A DNA stretch of 64,000 nucleotides, from contig JAJYMM010000062.1 of assembly GCA_021787035.1 (NCBI GenBank), positions 1 through 64,000 on the forward strand, given 5' to 3'. This document shows positions 1-9,577 of this stretch, in pieces. Position 1 is the first letter of the stretch. Every line of letters begins with the position of its first letter. The notes below the pieces were generated by a model, which had not been told where the DNA came from, did not search any database, and saw nothing but the letters and a program-made list of their open reading frames with translations. The position numbers and the translations under genes were made by a program. This DNA comes from Actinomycetes bacterium (GTDB lineage Bacteria; Actinomycetota; Acidimicrobiia; Acidimicrobiales; Palsa-688).

Positions 1-2
1 GG

Positions 3-1802
<1,800 letters not shown>

Positions 1803-1985
1803 TCATATCGGCGGGCCCGGGCCAGGGCGGCGGACCCGGGCCCGGGCGGCGGCAGTGATCTGCTCGACGCAGTCGTCGAGGTCGATCGCCGTAGAATCGA
1901 GTATCAGGTGGTACCAGCACGGGTCGTCGAGGCCGTCAGCCCCGTAGGCTCGACGGAGGTGACCGTTCTCCCTGGTGTCGGCCAC
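1803..1985 (-). pseudogene. C-terminal remnant of a cytidylate-kinase-like protein
   Basis: A 60-residue frame whose middle (GADGLDDPCWYHLILDST, then AIDLDDCVEQI) resembles the C-terminal end of AAA_26 cytidylate-kinase-like proteins. The P-loop and nucleotide-binding core are absent. A good AAGGAGG site lies upstream of its GTG, so it may still be translated, perhaps only as a leader for the downstream glucuronidase, whose start is 12 bases away. Its 3' end is an imperfect 19-bp GC-rich duplication (1816-1853). I call it a truncated remnant; family assignment is from memory of the motif, not a search. Confidence 0.5.
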
Positions 1986-2059
1986 TTTTATGGCCTCCTT
2001 GGCCGCCTGTCAAGTCAGTGAGCCCGGACCGACGTTCCCACAGGACGAAGCTGCTCGGA

Positions 2060-2881
2060 TCAGAGCAGTTGGGCCAGTGCCCGCGCTCCGGGCAGGATGT
2101 CGTCGTCGGCGGAGAGCACCTGGATCGCGACCTGGTTGGCGCCTGCGATGAGGTGGGCGCGCAAGCCGTCTGCGACTGTCTCGGGGCCACCGTGGATGAC
2201 CAGCGCGTCGACGAGCTGGTCGCTGCCGGGGAAGGCGACGTCGTCGGCGTCAAAGCCGATGCGGCGAAGGTTGGCCACGTAGTTTGACAGTTGTAAGTAG
2301 GGGCCGACTCGTTCCCGGCCGATGCTGCGTCCCCGATGTGGGTCGGCGTCGACGACGACCTTCTGCTCGGCCACGAGGAGCGCGTCGGGGCCCAGTCGGG
2401 CGCGGGCGCTGCGGGTGTGCTCAGGGGTGACGAGGTAGGGGAGCGCGCCGGCGCTGCGGGTGCGGGCCAGGTCCAACACGCGGGGTCCGAGCGCGGCCAA
2501 GGCTCGGCGCTGCACGGGCACGCCGGCTCGGTCGAGCTCGTCGAGGTAGTCGACCAGTGCCTCGTAGGGCTTGCGGTAGCCCGCCTCGTTCTCCCGGTGC
2601 CCCGCACCGACCCCGAGGACGAACCGCCCCGGGTACTTCGCCTCCAAGCGGTGGAACGACTCGGCCACCGCCTTGGCGGGTGCCGTCCAGATGTTGACGA
2701 TGCTGGTGCCGATGACCAGGGTATCGGTGGACCCGAGCAGGGGATCGACGACCTCGAGCCCGGCGGGCGGGGAGGCCCCGAGCCACAGCGTCGAGTAGCC
2801 GAGCCGCTCCAGCTCCCCCGCGACCTCCGGGCTTGCATTGGAATGGCGTACCCAGATCCCCGCGCTGCCCAGCTTCTCCAT
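2060..2881 (-). CDS. LLM-class F420-dependent oxidoreductase
   Basis: A 273-residue protein with the luciferase-like TIM barrel pattern: an early GIWVRHSNASP strand, the LGASPP segment, IGTSIVNIWT and the FVLGVGAGH loop typical of the subgroup whose flavin-like cofactor is F420. Family members reduce or oxidise small organic substrates with F420; the substrate cannot be read from sequence. It ends with QVLSADDDILPGARALAQLL, the usual LLM tail. It is the first gene of the minus-strand group leading to the glucuronidase. F420 use is supported indirectly by two PPOX-type F420 proteins elsewhere in the window. Confidence 0.8.
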   Translation of the reverse strand: MEKLGSAGIWVRHSNASPEVAGELERLGYSTLWLGASPPAGLEVVDPLLGSTDTLVIGTSIVNIWTAPAKAVAESFHRLEAKYPGRFVLGVGAGHRENEAGYRKPYEALVDYLDELDRAGVPVQRRALAALGPRVLDLARTRSAGALPYLVTPEHTRSARARLGPDALLVAEQKVVVDADPHRGRSIGRERVGPYLQLSNYVANLRRIGFDADDVAFPGSDQLVDALVIHGGPETVADGLRAHLIAGANQVAIQVLSADDDILPGARALAQLL

Positions 2882-3337
2882 GGTCGTTCCGAACTGCCGC
2901 AGCGGCTCTTCTATTCCCTGGGCCGTACCGGCGGGCGCCGGCGAACGAAGGCTGGGGCCAAATCCGGAGCCCTGCTCCGGGCAGCTACCTCGACGACAAT
3001 GGAACCGTCAATGAGATCGACCGGTGACCTGCCGGGTGCGCCGCGACGAGCGGGTGTTGTTGGTCGCGCCGCCAGGCAAGGGTGAGCTGGCAGAGAGAGG
3101 ACCGTTGACGGGGCGGGTGAAAATCCAGTACTCGCCCCAGGCGCTGAACTGGTGTAGCTGGTTGCCTCACCGAACAGCGCCCTGGTGGCATCGGAGGATC
3201 TGGCGGCGTGCGTGGTCGATCGGGGCCTGGCAGCGGCCGAGGTTGTAGGGGCGGGTTCTCATCGCGCTTGACGGCGCCTCCTTGTCCTGCTTTACTTAGA
3301 CGTACTGTATGGCTAAAGAATATAATCGGAGGGAGGC
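2882..3337. other. Intergenic stretch without a recognisable gene
   Basis: About 450 bases between the minus-strand LLM gene and the plus-strand SDR unit. Short open frames on both strands have no recognisable domain and arginine- or proline-rich shadow composition. The only clear signal is the AT-rich promoter-like patch near 3290-3330. Confidence 0.5.
3321..3326 (+). promoter_or_regulatory. Probable -10 element TATAAT before the SDR unit
   Basis: A perfect TATAAT in otherwise GC-rich DNA, with a weak TTAGAC 19 bases upstream and a GGAGG ribosome site immediately downstream (about 3328-3336). It is well placed to drive the small frame at 3338 and the coupled SDR gene. Confidence 0.5.
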
Positions 3338-3490
3338 GTGCGGGGTGAGCTATGCGGGCATCGAGGTCACGGGCTTGGCGCTTCGCTGTGCCCGCCGGGC
3401 CTGGCGCGCTTCATCGTCGCAGCCGTCCACCAGCCTGGCACCAACCGGCGTCAGGTCCGTCTCGCCAACCCCCTGGAGCTGACCTCATGA
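3338..3490 (+). CDS. Small protein translationally coupled to the SDR gene
   Basis: A 50-codon frame with a GTG start behind a GGGAGG ribosome site and a TATAAT box. Its TGA overlaps the ATG of the SDR gene as ATGA, the usual sign of translational coupling. The second half (PGLARFIVAAVHQPGTNRRQ, ending VRLANPLELTS) reads like the genuine C-terminus of a larger protein, so this may be the 3' remnant of an operon partner that lost its 5' part. I do not recognise the family. Confidence 0.4.
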   Translation: MRGELCGHRGHGLGASLCPPGLARFIVAAVHQPGTNRRQVRLANPLELTS

Positions 3491-4308
3491 CCCAGAACCC
3501 CGCCACCCACACCGACTCGGCCGAAAGCGGTCCGGGCCCCGGCGGCACCGTGATCTACCCCGACCTGGCCGGCAAGGTCGCAGTCGTCACCGGCGCCTCA
3601 CGGGGGATCGGGGCGGCCACTGCCGCGGCCCTGGGAGCCAACGGCGTCGCTGTCGCGGTCGTCGGCCGGGACCGAGCCGCCATCGACGCCACCGTCGAGG
3701 CGATCACCACAAACGGAGGCCACGCCATAGGGGTCGCCGCCGACTGCACCCTCGAAGACGACATCGACGCCCTGCACCGCCAGGTCACCGCCAATCTCGG
3801 CCCGCCAGACATCCTCGCCGCCTACGCCGGGGGCGACGGCATGCCCGTGCCGACCGCCACAGAGACGGCGGCGCACTGGCGCCGGGTCGTCGAGTCCGAC
3901 CTGACCTCCACCTTCCTCACCGTCTCGGCGTTCCTCCCCTCCATGATCGAGCGTCGCAACGGGGTGATCGTCACCATGGCCTCGGCCGCGGCGCGCCAGG
4001 CCGCAAGGTCCTCCGCCGCCTACGCCGCGGCCAAAGCCGGGGTGATCGCCCTCAGCCGCCACCTCGCCGGCGAGTACGCGCACGCAGGTATCCGGGTCAA
4101 CTGCCTCGCCCCGTCGGCCATCGAAAACGAAAAGATGCGCGCGTGGATGAGCGACGAGCAGCGCCGGGCGCTCGGGGAGGCCTTCCCCCTCGGGCGCATC
4201 GGCCAGCCCGAAGACGTCGCGGCAGCGACGGTGTTCCTCGCATCGGCGGGCGCGTCGTGGATCACCGGGGTCACCCTGGACATCTCCGGCGGGAAGGTGA
4301 TGCTGTGA
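3487..4308 (+). CDS. SDR-family NAD(P)-dependent oxidoreductase
   Basis: A 273-residue classical short-chain dehydrogenase. The Rossmann TGASRGIG motif lies near residue 36, the active-site Ser region is MASAAARQAA, and YAAAKAG supplies the catalytic Tyr-x3-Lys. The C-terminal GVTLDISGGKVM is typical of FabG-like members. The start at 3487 was chosen because GGAG lies 8 bases upstream and the codon overlaps the preceding small frame; the frame is open back to 3352 but that extension is arginine/proline-rich. The substrate is unknown. The gene ends GTGA, suggesting a coupled downstream gene now lost. Confidence 0.82.
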   Translation: MTQNPATHTDSAESGPGPGGTVIYPDLAGKVAVVTGASRGIGAATAAALGANGVAVAVVGRDRAAIDATVEAITTNGGHAIGVAADCTLEDDIDALHRQVTANLGPPDILAAYAGGDGMPVPTATETAAHWRRVVESDLTSTFLTVSAFLPSMIERRNGVIVTMASAAARQAARSSAAYAAAKAGVIALSRHLAGEYAHAGIRVNCLAPSAIENEKMRAWMSDEQRRALGEAFPLGRIGQPEDVAAATVFLASAGASWITGVTLDISGGKVML

Positions 4309-4747
4309 CCACCTTCGCTGAGGATGCCCGGCAACCCGGCCGTCCGACAGACGGTCGAGCGCGCCCACGACGACGCGAAGCGGGCCACCGCCGTGGCCCT
4401 GCGACCAGACACGCCGAGGTTCCCCGGCGCCGTCCACACCGACGAGAAGTCTCTCCGTTTAGGTTTGGGTCGCCACCGCCGCTGAGGGCGGGGCAGCGGG
4501 CCGCCGTGGCGCGAGGGCCGTCCGCCGCTGTCTTGGGATGACCGGGCGAGGGCCGCCGCCGCGGGCAGGCGTAGCCTCGCGTCTCGCGCGTTCTGGACAT
4601 CAAGGTGGCCGTCGAGGGTGATCAGGCCTGGATCGACCTGACTGCCCCGACCCCCGATGGCGCCGCCATCGCCCGCGCCGGAAGGGTGCCTTCTTCCTGG
4701 GGTCGGTAGCCCAATGGGACCGCTGACACCTGGAGCCGGCCAGATCC
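4309..4747. other. Gene debris downstream of the SDR gene
   Basis: No intact gene. A GTG overlapping the SDR stop opens a frame beginning VTTFAEDARQPG that soon becomes arginine-rich nonsense, as if a coupled gene had been cut. A second short frame from 4323 (MPGNPAVRQTVERAHDDAKR onward) and a third ending near 4709 (VLDIKVAVEGDQAWIDLT) look protein-like but match nothing I recognise. They may be scraps of one or two former genes. Confidence 0.35.
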
Positions 4748-5146
4748 TTACGAGCCCTGCGGTGCACCAGCGCCACTGTCGCCGGTCAGCCCGAAGCTGA
4801 GGATACGGTCAGGGTGGATGCGGATCAGATCGGTGGTGAAGCCCGGTTGGAGGGGATCCTCGTCACTCAGCGCCTCGGCGTGGCCTCGGATCTCCAAGCA
4901 GCGCACCCGCCAAGGCCGGAACGAGACGATATCGTCGACGACGAAGGCGACGCGGTCGTTGACCGCCAGGTTGCGGAACTTGCGGCTGGCGGCGAGGTTG
5001 TGCCCGCCGATGTCGATCGTCCCCAAGTCGGGGTTGTAGCGGTACCCGACGGGGTTGTTCTGAGGGGCGCCGTGGCGGTCCACCGTCGCGAGACGGCCGA
5101 GCCTCTGGCTCTCGAGGTAGGCAACCTGCTCGTCGGTGAAGTTCAT
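4748..5146 (-). CDS. PPOX-class F420-dependent oxidoreductase
   Basis: A 132-residue split-barrel protein of the pyridoxamine-phosphate-oxidase-like superfamily. It opens FTDEQVAYLESQRLGRLATV and continues HGAPQNNPVGYRYN, RKFRNLAVNDRVAFVVDD and a final RIHPDRILSFGL, the pattern of small actinobacterial F420-binding members that reduce or sequester F420-linked substrates. Its start overlaps the stop of the upstream TetR gene by 4 bases, so the two form a regulator-first operon read from the minus strand. The substrate is not predictable. Confidence 0.82.
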   Translation of the reverse strand: MNFTDEQVAYLESQRLGRLATVDRHGAPQNNPVGYRYNPDLGTIDIGGHNLAASRKFRNLAVNDRVAFVVDDIVSFRPWRVRCLEIRGHAEALSDEDPLQPGFTTDLIRIHPDRILSFGLTGDSGAGAPQGS

Positions 5147-5802
5147 GGCTGTCCCTCCTTTCCTACCCGGGGGCGGAGCATGTCGACGAGCCGAAGCAAC
5201 CCCGCGCGGTAGTGGGCTTCGAAGTCGGGCTTGGTCGCCTCGACGCCGAACAGGCGGCGCACCTCGCCAGGGAAGACGACCGGGGCAGCGACCGCGCCGA
5301 GCAGGACCAGCTGCAGCGTCGCTGGGTCCAGGTCTGCGTCAAGCTCACCGTTACCCTGGCGCCGGCGCAGGCTGGCGACGCCAGGATGGTCGGCGTCTGC
5401 TGACGCGTCGGGGGGAGCGGCCCCGTCGGCGGCCAGGCCCCGCCACACGAGCAGCCTCATGGGCCGGGGGTCGTCGAGTGCGCCGCGGAGGTGACGCTCC
5501 AAGCTGTCGGCGAGGGACGCCTCGTCGTCGGCGCAGCGCCGCGCCTGGTCCAGCCAGGCCCGCTGGACCGCCAGGTAGAGCCCTTCTTTCCCGCCGAAGT
5601 GGTAGGCGATGAGGTCCTTGCTCACCCCGGCGCGCTCTGCGATCTCGCGCACCCGTGCCCCGGCGAAGCCCTTGGCGGAGAACTCCTCCAACGCCGCGTC
5701 GAGCAGCGCCGCCTTCGAGCGCTCGGCGTCAACCAGGCGCTCGTCAGGGCTCGGAGCCCGGCGCGGCCGCGAGGTGGCGGGGCGAGCCTTGGCTGAGGAC
5801 AT
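5143..5802 (-). CDS. TetR-family transcriptional regulator
   Basis: A 219-residue regulator. The N-terminal helix-turn-helix covers about residues 30-75 (ALLDAALEEFSAKGFAGARV, then IAERAGVSKDLIAYHFGGKE), followed by an all-helical ligand domain. The first 28 residues are an Arg/Ala/Pro-rich tail, so a later start is possible. It is directly upstream of, and overlaps, the PPOX F420 gene. A strong inverted repeat 29-55 bases upstream of the start (5831-5857) is the probable autoregulatory operator. Confidence 0.87.
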   Translation of the reverse strand: MSSAKARPATSRPRRAPSPDERLVDAERSKAALLDAALEEFSAKGFAGARVREIAERAGVSKDLIAYHFGGKEGLYLAVQRAWLDQARRCADDEASLADSLERHLRGALDDPRPMRLLVWRGLAADGAAPPDASADADHPGVASLRRRQGNGELDADLDPATLQLVLLGAVAAPVVFPGEVRRLFGVEATKPDFEAHYRAGLLRLVDMLRPRVGKEGQP

Positions 5803-5830
5803 CGACAGCAGTCTAGCAACATCTTCCGCC

Positions 5831-5857
5831 CAATTGTCGAGAAATGTCAGACAATTG
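5831..5857. promoter_or_regulatory. Inverted-repeat operator for the TetR/PPOX operon
   Basis: CAATTGTC-N11-GACAATTG, a perfect 8-bp inverted repeat in an AT-rich patch just upstream of the TetR start. Size and position fit a TetR-family operator overlapping the promoter. Confidence 0.7.
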
Positions 5858-6222
5858 TATAGGTAGGCGGATGGGCGAGCGGTGGTCCTGAACCCCCGCC
5901 ACTAGACCGCTGGTGCTACCGGCGCGGCTCGCGGTCCTGCGCCATGCGATCCAGAGCCGCCTGACCGGTGCGGTTGCAGGTGCTTTCACCGGCTTCCTCG
6001 GAGCGGTTCGATGGACCTGCGGCTCTGCGACCTCAGTGCCTGTGGCCGAGCGGATGGCCACTGCCCCTTGGAACCAAGAGGCCCGTCGTCGGTACGGGTG
6101 AGGGTGTGGGAGTCCAGGTGTCAAGGCACGGCTCACAGCCAACGGATGGCCTTCTCGGCACCCACTCGTCGTCGTTGGTCACTCGGCTCACCGCCGGCGT
6201 CTCCCCATCCGGCGCCGTGTTT
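5858..6222. other. Intergenic stretch without a recognisable gene
   Basis: About 360 bases between the TetR operator and the 3' end of the next minus-strand TetR gene. Frames on both strands are low-complexity Arg/Pro/Ser translations with no recognisable motif. Confidence 0.5.
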
Positions 6223-6819
6223 TCAGGCTGGCCCACTGCTCGTACCGCCTCCCGGATGGGATCCCTCGAGCAGTGAGATAAGGCCATCAATGGCGGCGGA
6301 GAACGACTTCGAGGAGCCGGTGGCTCGTGCCATGACGTAGCCGCCTTGGACGACCGCCACGATGGTCGCGGCGGTAGAGCGCACATCGAGGGTCGCGGGC
6401 AGTTCACCCGCTTGCTGTGCCTCTTCGACGACCTCACCGAGGCGACGAAGGAGCCAGTCGAAGGTGTCTTTGACCGGAGCGCGCAGCGTGTGGTCCGCGA
6501 CCACCTCGGGGTCGTAGGCGAGCCGCCCGATCCGGCAGCCGCGCAATACCTCGCGTCTCGCGAGCAGGTACCGGCGGAGCCGTGCCACTGGAGAGCCTTG
6601 TCCCGAGAGCGACGCGTCCGAGGCCTCGCGCAGCTCGGCGGCGCTTCTCTCGATCGCCGCCGCCGCTAAGTCTGCCTTCCCGGTGAAGTGGTGGTACATG
6701 CTGCCCTGGCCCACGCCGGCCCGCTCGAGCAGCACCTTGGGGCTCGTCCCGACGTAGCCCCGCTCCCACAGCAGCTCCTGTGCGCTTCTCACGAGGCGCT
6801 CGACAGTCGTGGTGGTCAT
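6223..6819 (-). CDS. TetR-family transcriptional regulator
   Basis: A 198-residue TetR protein. The HTH lies at about residues 10-55 (AQELLWERGYVGTSPKVLLE, then GVGQGSMYHHFTGKAD), and the ligand domain contains the AAIERSAAELREASD and CRIGRLAYDPEV segments common in regulators of small efflux or detoxification genes. The start is put at ATG 6819 because a TAGTAT -10-like box ends 7 bases upstream, giving a leaderless transcript; ATG 6828 is an alternative. It is divergent from the SnoaL-like gene at 6860, with a palindrome between them. Confidence 0.83.
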   Translation of the reverse strand: MTTTTVERLVRSAQELLWERGYVGTSPKVLLERAGVGQGSMYHHFTGKADLAAAAIERSAAELREASDASLSGQGSPVARLRRYLLARREVLRGCRIGRLAYDPEVVADHTLRAPVKDTFDWLLRRLGEVVEEAQQAGELPATLDVRSTAATIVAVVQGGYVMARATGSSKSFSAAIDGLISLLEGSHPGGGTSSGPA

Positions 6820-6823
6820 GGTG

Positions 6824-6839
6824 TACATACTAGTAGTTA
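6824..6839. promoter_or_regulatory. Palindromic operator between TetR and SnoaL-like genes
   Basis: TACATACTAGTAGTTA has an 8-bp perfect core, TACTAGTA, with matching TA outer ends. It overlaps the TetR -10 box and lies just before the plus-strand ribosome site, so one bound dimer could control both directions. Confidence 0.55.
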
Positions 6840-6859
6840 CAGAAAGGAGATCCACTGCG

Positions 6860-7330
6860 ATGGCGAACTACGGAGCAGGAAGTGCTAACCGTCTCGGGGA
6901 GACGGTTAGCGAAGGGGCCGAGGGGGCCCGGGCAGCCCTCGAGACCTTCTACTACGCGCTCAACAATCAGGACGCGGCCACCCTCGAGGCGGTCTGGGCG
7001 GACGATCCCCAAGTAGTGCTCTACAACCCGCTCGGCGGCATTGTGCGAGGACGTGGCGCGATCGGCGACCTGTACCGCAAGGTGTTCGACAGCGGCAGGG
7101 GGGTGCAGGTCTTCTTCGTCGATGTCGTCGAGCACGTGGGCCCGGACCACGCCCTCTTCGTCGGTCGAGAGACGGGCAGCTACACGGCAATCGATGGGGC
7201 CCAGGTGCCACTTCACATCCGTACCAGCCGCTACTTCCGCCGAGACGGCAAGTGGTGCCAGTACCACCACCACGGCAGCATCGACGACCCTGATGCGCTC
7301 GCTGACTACCAATCGGCTGTGGGTGGTTGA
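6860..7330 (+). CDS. SnoaL-like/NTF2-family protein
   Basis: A 156-residue protein with the cone-fold NTF2-like pattern: LETFYYALNNQDAATLEAVW, a VVLYNPLGGIVRGRGAIGDL segment and a terminal RTSRYFRRDGKWCQYHHHGS. Relatives are small isomerases, hydratases or ligand-binding proteins; the function here is unknown. The start follows AAAGGAGATCC, a strong ribosome site. It is divergent from a TetR gene and probably its target. A perfect 12-bp hairpin lies in codons 9-17. Confidence 0.78.
   Translation: MANYGAGSANRLGETVSEGAEGARAALETFYYALNNQDAATLEAVWADDPQVVLYNPLGGIVRGRGAIGDLYRKVFDSGRGVQVFFVDVVEHVGPDHALFVGRETGSYTAIDGAQVPLHIRTSRYFRRDGKWCQYHHHGSIDDPDALADYQSAVGG
6884..6910 (+). repeat. Perfect 12-bp inverted repeat inside the 5' coding region
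   Basis: GCTAACCGTCTC-GGG-GAGACGGTTAGC forms a 12-bp stem with a 3-base loop, starting 24 bases after the start codon. It could impede ribosomes, act as an mRNA stability element or be a second DNA operator. Confidence 0.75.
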
Positions 7331-7496
7331 GGGGCCGAGTTGTGGGTGTTGATCGAGTCGGCCCAGTTCGGCAACTGGTTCGGGACTACCACAGTGGGCT
7401 CGAAGTCTTGGCTTTGACGGGTCGCGCCGCGATCCCCAAGGTGCGGTCGGCGACGCCGCTGTCGGACGCGAATGGGGCCCCCGATCCTGGTGACGC

Positions 7497-8093
7497 TCAG
7501 AGTTGGTGCTCGACTGCCCGAGTGGGGGGTGACGCGTTGCCGGGCGGCAGGTCGTCGTCGGGCCGTGGGCGTAGATCGAGGGTGGTGGTGACGCGGGTCC
7601 GCTCACCGCGGATGGCGTGCACAGTGAGGATGCCCTCGCGCACGGCACGGCTAATCGCCGCGTAGAGCGCGGTGATGGAGCGCACCTGGAGATGGTCGGC
7701 ACCGACGAGGACGTCACCGATCTTGACGCCGGCTTGGTCAGCCCGGCTGGCTGGTTGGACCTCGCGTACCAATGACCCGACAGTTTCGGGCAGGCCGGCG
7801 GCGCGCCGGGTCGCCATGGTGACATGAGCGGGGGCGAGGGTGGGCCCCAGGCGGGGGAACATCGGCTCGGTGGTGGTGCCTTCGAGGGAGACGAGCAGGA
7901 TGCGCAACAGTTCCTCAAGGTGTTTGCGCTGCTGGTCGTCGAGGCCGGCCAAGAGGCGGTTCTCGGTGGCGACATGGGCCGGGGTGACCCGGTCGAAGAG
8001 GGCTAGCCCGGCTTGGGTGAGGGCGACGAGGCTGTTGCGACGATCGGTTGGCACCCACCGTCTCAGTCCGACGCCCTGCGAACGGGATACCAC
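7497..8093 (-). pseudogene. MarR-family regulator fused to a PDZ-like domain, N-terminus lost
   Basis: The 198-residue frame starts inside a MarR winged helix: LRRWVPTDRRNSLVALTQAG is the beta-wing and following helix, and the recognition helices that should precede it are missing. Residues about 95-180 (SLVREVQPASRADQAGVKIG, then DVLVGADHLQVRSITALYAA) match a PDZ domain with its GxxxGD-type turn. The MarR-PDZ arrangement is unusual. Upstream DNA does not continue the MarR domain in any frame, so the 5' part was probably lost by rearrangement near 8090. DNA binding is not expected. Confidence 0.65.
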
Positions 8094-8480
8094 TCACCCT
8101 GCAACTCGACGCCGCGCTGGCCGCCCTCGGCGGTGCGGTCGCACTCATCACGTTGCGCCGCCGACCAGCGTCGATGAGCGCACCCGCATCGATTCAATCC
8201 GCCACCGGATGCCCTTGACGGTTACCCGCGACGACATGACAAATCGGGCGCCGCCGACAGACCGTGACCAGCAACTGGCGCAACTCCTCCCAACGCTTCT
8301 CCTCCCAACGCTTCGTCTCCTCAACGGACGTTGGGCGGTCGCGATCTTGTCGGAGCTCTCCGGAACTTGTCGGAGCTCTCCGGAAGAGGCGTCCCAGACG
8401 CTGGCGAGCAGCAGCGGACGGCACGCGAAATGACGGGCTCGGAGGTCGTCTTCGAGCACGGAGGGGCGGCTCATGCCAAC
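8094..8480. other. Non-coding stretch with two tandem duplications
   Basis: No intact gene. The first bases on the plus strand (about 8090-8165) can be read as LQLDAALAALGGAVALITLR, which resembles the last helix of an MFS transporter. Further on lie two perfect tandem duplications: TCCTCCCAACGCTTC twice at 8285-8314, and a 20-bp unit (CTTGTCGGAGCTCTCCGGAA) twice at 8346-8385. The rest shows nothing recognisable. Confidence 0.5.
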
Positions 8481-8534
8481 CCCGCCGTGGTCACGGCGCT
8501 CGCGTCGTCGTCGCTCGTCAACCCCTGGTTGAAC

Positions 8535-8905
8535 GTCGGGCCGCTACGCGGGCGCCGTCGGTCGGGAGAAGGGCACCTTCTGGAATTCGTCACACCTGTC
8601 CGTGCCATTGACAGCTGCACCTCGATGCCGAGGTGCAGACGTTCAGAAAGGTGACGTGCGAGGGTCACGAGGTCTGCCCGTTGCGGGCCGGCAAGGTCCG
8701 GTACGCGCTTTTGAGGCGTCCCGGCTGCCGGTTCGGCCAGCACACTCCCGGCGGTGCGCGCCGCGACGCTCTGGACCTGGAGGCGGGATCATTGACGGCA
8801 ACCAGGCCCTCTCGGTTCCAGGCCATCATCTGAGCGGGGAATTCGTGGAACTGGGTGGCGCGAAGGACCGTGGCCGGCACGGGGCCGTCGAGGGCGGCAT
8901 GCCCG
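8535..8905 (-). pseudogene. NmrA-like SDR (NAD(P)H-binding protein), multiply frameshifted
   Basis: Segments of one protein appear in order in different minus-strand frames: VPATVLRATQFHEFPAQMMA (8820-8880), then LQVQSVAARTAGSVLAEPAA and PDLAGPQRADLVTLARHLSE (about 8630-8785), then LLPTDGARVA and PTFNQGLTS near 8535-8570. The order matches the C-terminal half of atypical SDRs of the NmrA/YwnB type. The N-terminal Rossmann GxxGxxG part is absent and at least two frameshifts separate the pieces, so this is a dead gene. Confidence 0.65.
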
Positions 8906-9047
8906 TGGGCCGCCTTGGTTGCGCATTGGCCGTCGGGAGTGGCGGACCCTCGCCCAGTCAGGCCCTACCCGTACACCACGCCCCTGGACACGACTCGGAG
9001 CGGACCCGAAGGCAGGTCGGTCCCAGGCCGAGCCGTACAATTGATTC

Positions 9048-9063
9048 GACAGAATAATCTGTC
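9048..9063. promoter_or_regulatory. Palindromic operator upstream of the MarR/GbsR-type gene
   Basis: GACAGA-ATAA-TCTGTC, a perfect 6-bp inverted repeat 35-50 bases before the start at 9098, next to a TTGATT box (9041-9046). It is a likely autoregulatory site for the winged-helix regulator. Confidence 0.6.
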
Positions 9064-9097
9064 AAGTGTGTTCAAGCCCTGATAGACTTTCCTGACC

Positions 9098-9577
9098 ATG
9101 CAACGTGACGCCCAGCTGCAGTACGCCGACCGGATCGCCCGGGCTTGGGTGCGCCGATATCGCGTGTCGCCCATGGCCGGGAGGGTTGTCGGCTACCTGC
9201 TTGTGTGCGAACCCGCCTGGCAGAGCATCGACGAGTTGGCCGCCGCGTTGCACGCGAGCCGCAGTGCCTGCGCTGGCGCGGTGAAGGACTTGATGGCTCT
9301 CGGCGTGTTGCAGCGGCAGCGTGCAGCGGGCGACCGGGTGGATCGGGTCCGGCTCGTCATTGACCAAGCCCGGGGGTTCGATCCCGAGCCGTACCGCGAA
9401 ATGGCTGATTTCGCCCGCGAGGGCCTGCGGCTGCTGGTCGATCAGAGCCCGGCACGACGACGCCAGCTGGAGGACATGGCGTCGCTTGGCGACTTTCTCG
9501 CCGAGCGACTGCCGCAGCTGCTCGCTGAATGGCAAGGCCTCCAGCAGCCAGAGATAGGAACTTCCCGTGAGCCATGA
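9098..9577 (+). CDS. MarR/GbsR-like winged-helix regulator
   Basis: A 159-residue protein. Residues about 25-90 form a winged helix (GRVVGYLLVCEPAWQSIDEL, then AALHASRSACAGAVKDLMAL and GVLQRQRAAGDR), followed by a helical tail with a FAREGLRLLVDQSP segment as in GbsR-type regulators. Its 3' end overlaps the alpha/beta-hydrolase gene by 11 bases, so the two are co-transcribed. The palindrome at 9048-9063 suggests self-regulation. Confidence 0.78.
   Translation: MQRDAQLQYADRIARAWVRRYRVSPMAGRVVGYLLVCEPAWQSIDELAAALHASRSACAGAVKDLMALGVLQRQRAAGDRVDRVRLVIDQARGFDPEPYREMADFAREGLRLLVDQSPARRRQLEDMASLGDFLAERLPQLLAEWQGLQQPEIGTSREP

Noticed and set aside
5866-6222. A hidden gene between the two TetR genes
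   Set aside because: All frames are low-complexity with no start/ribosome-site support or recognisable motif.
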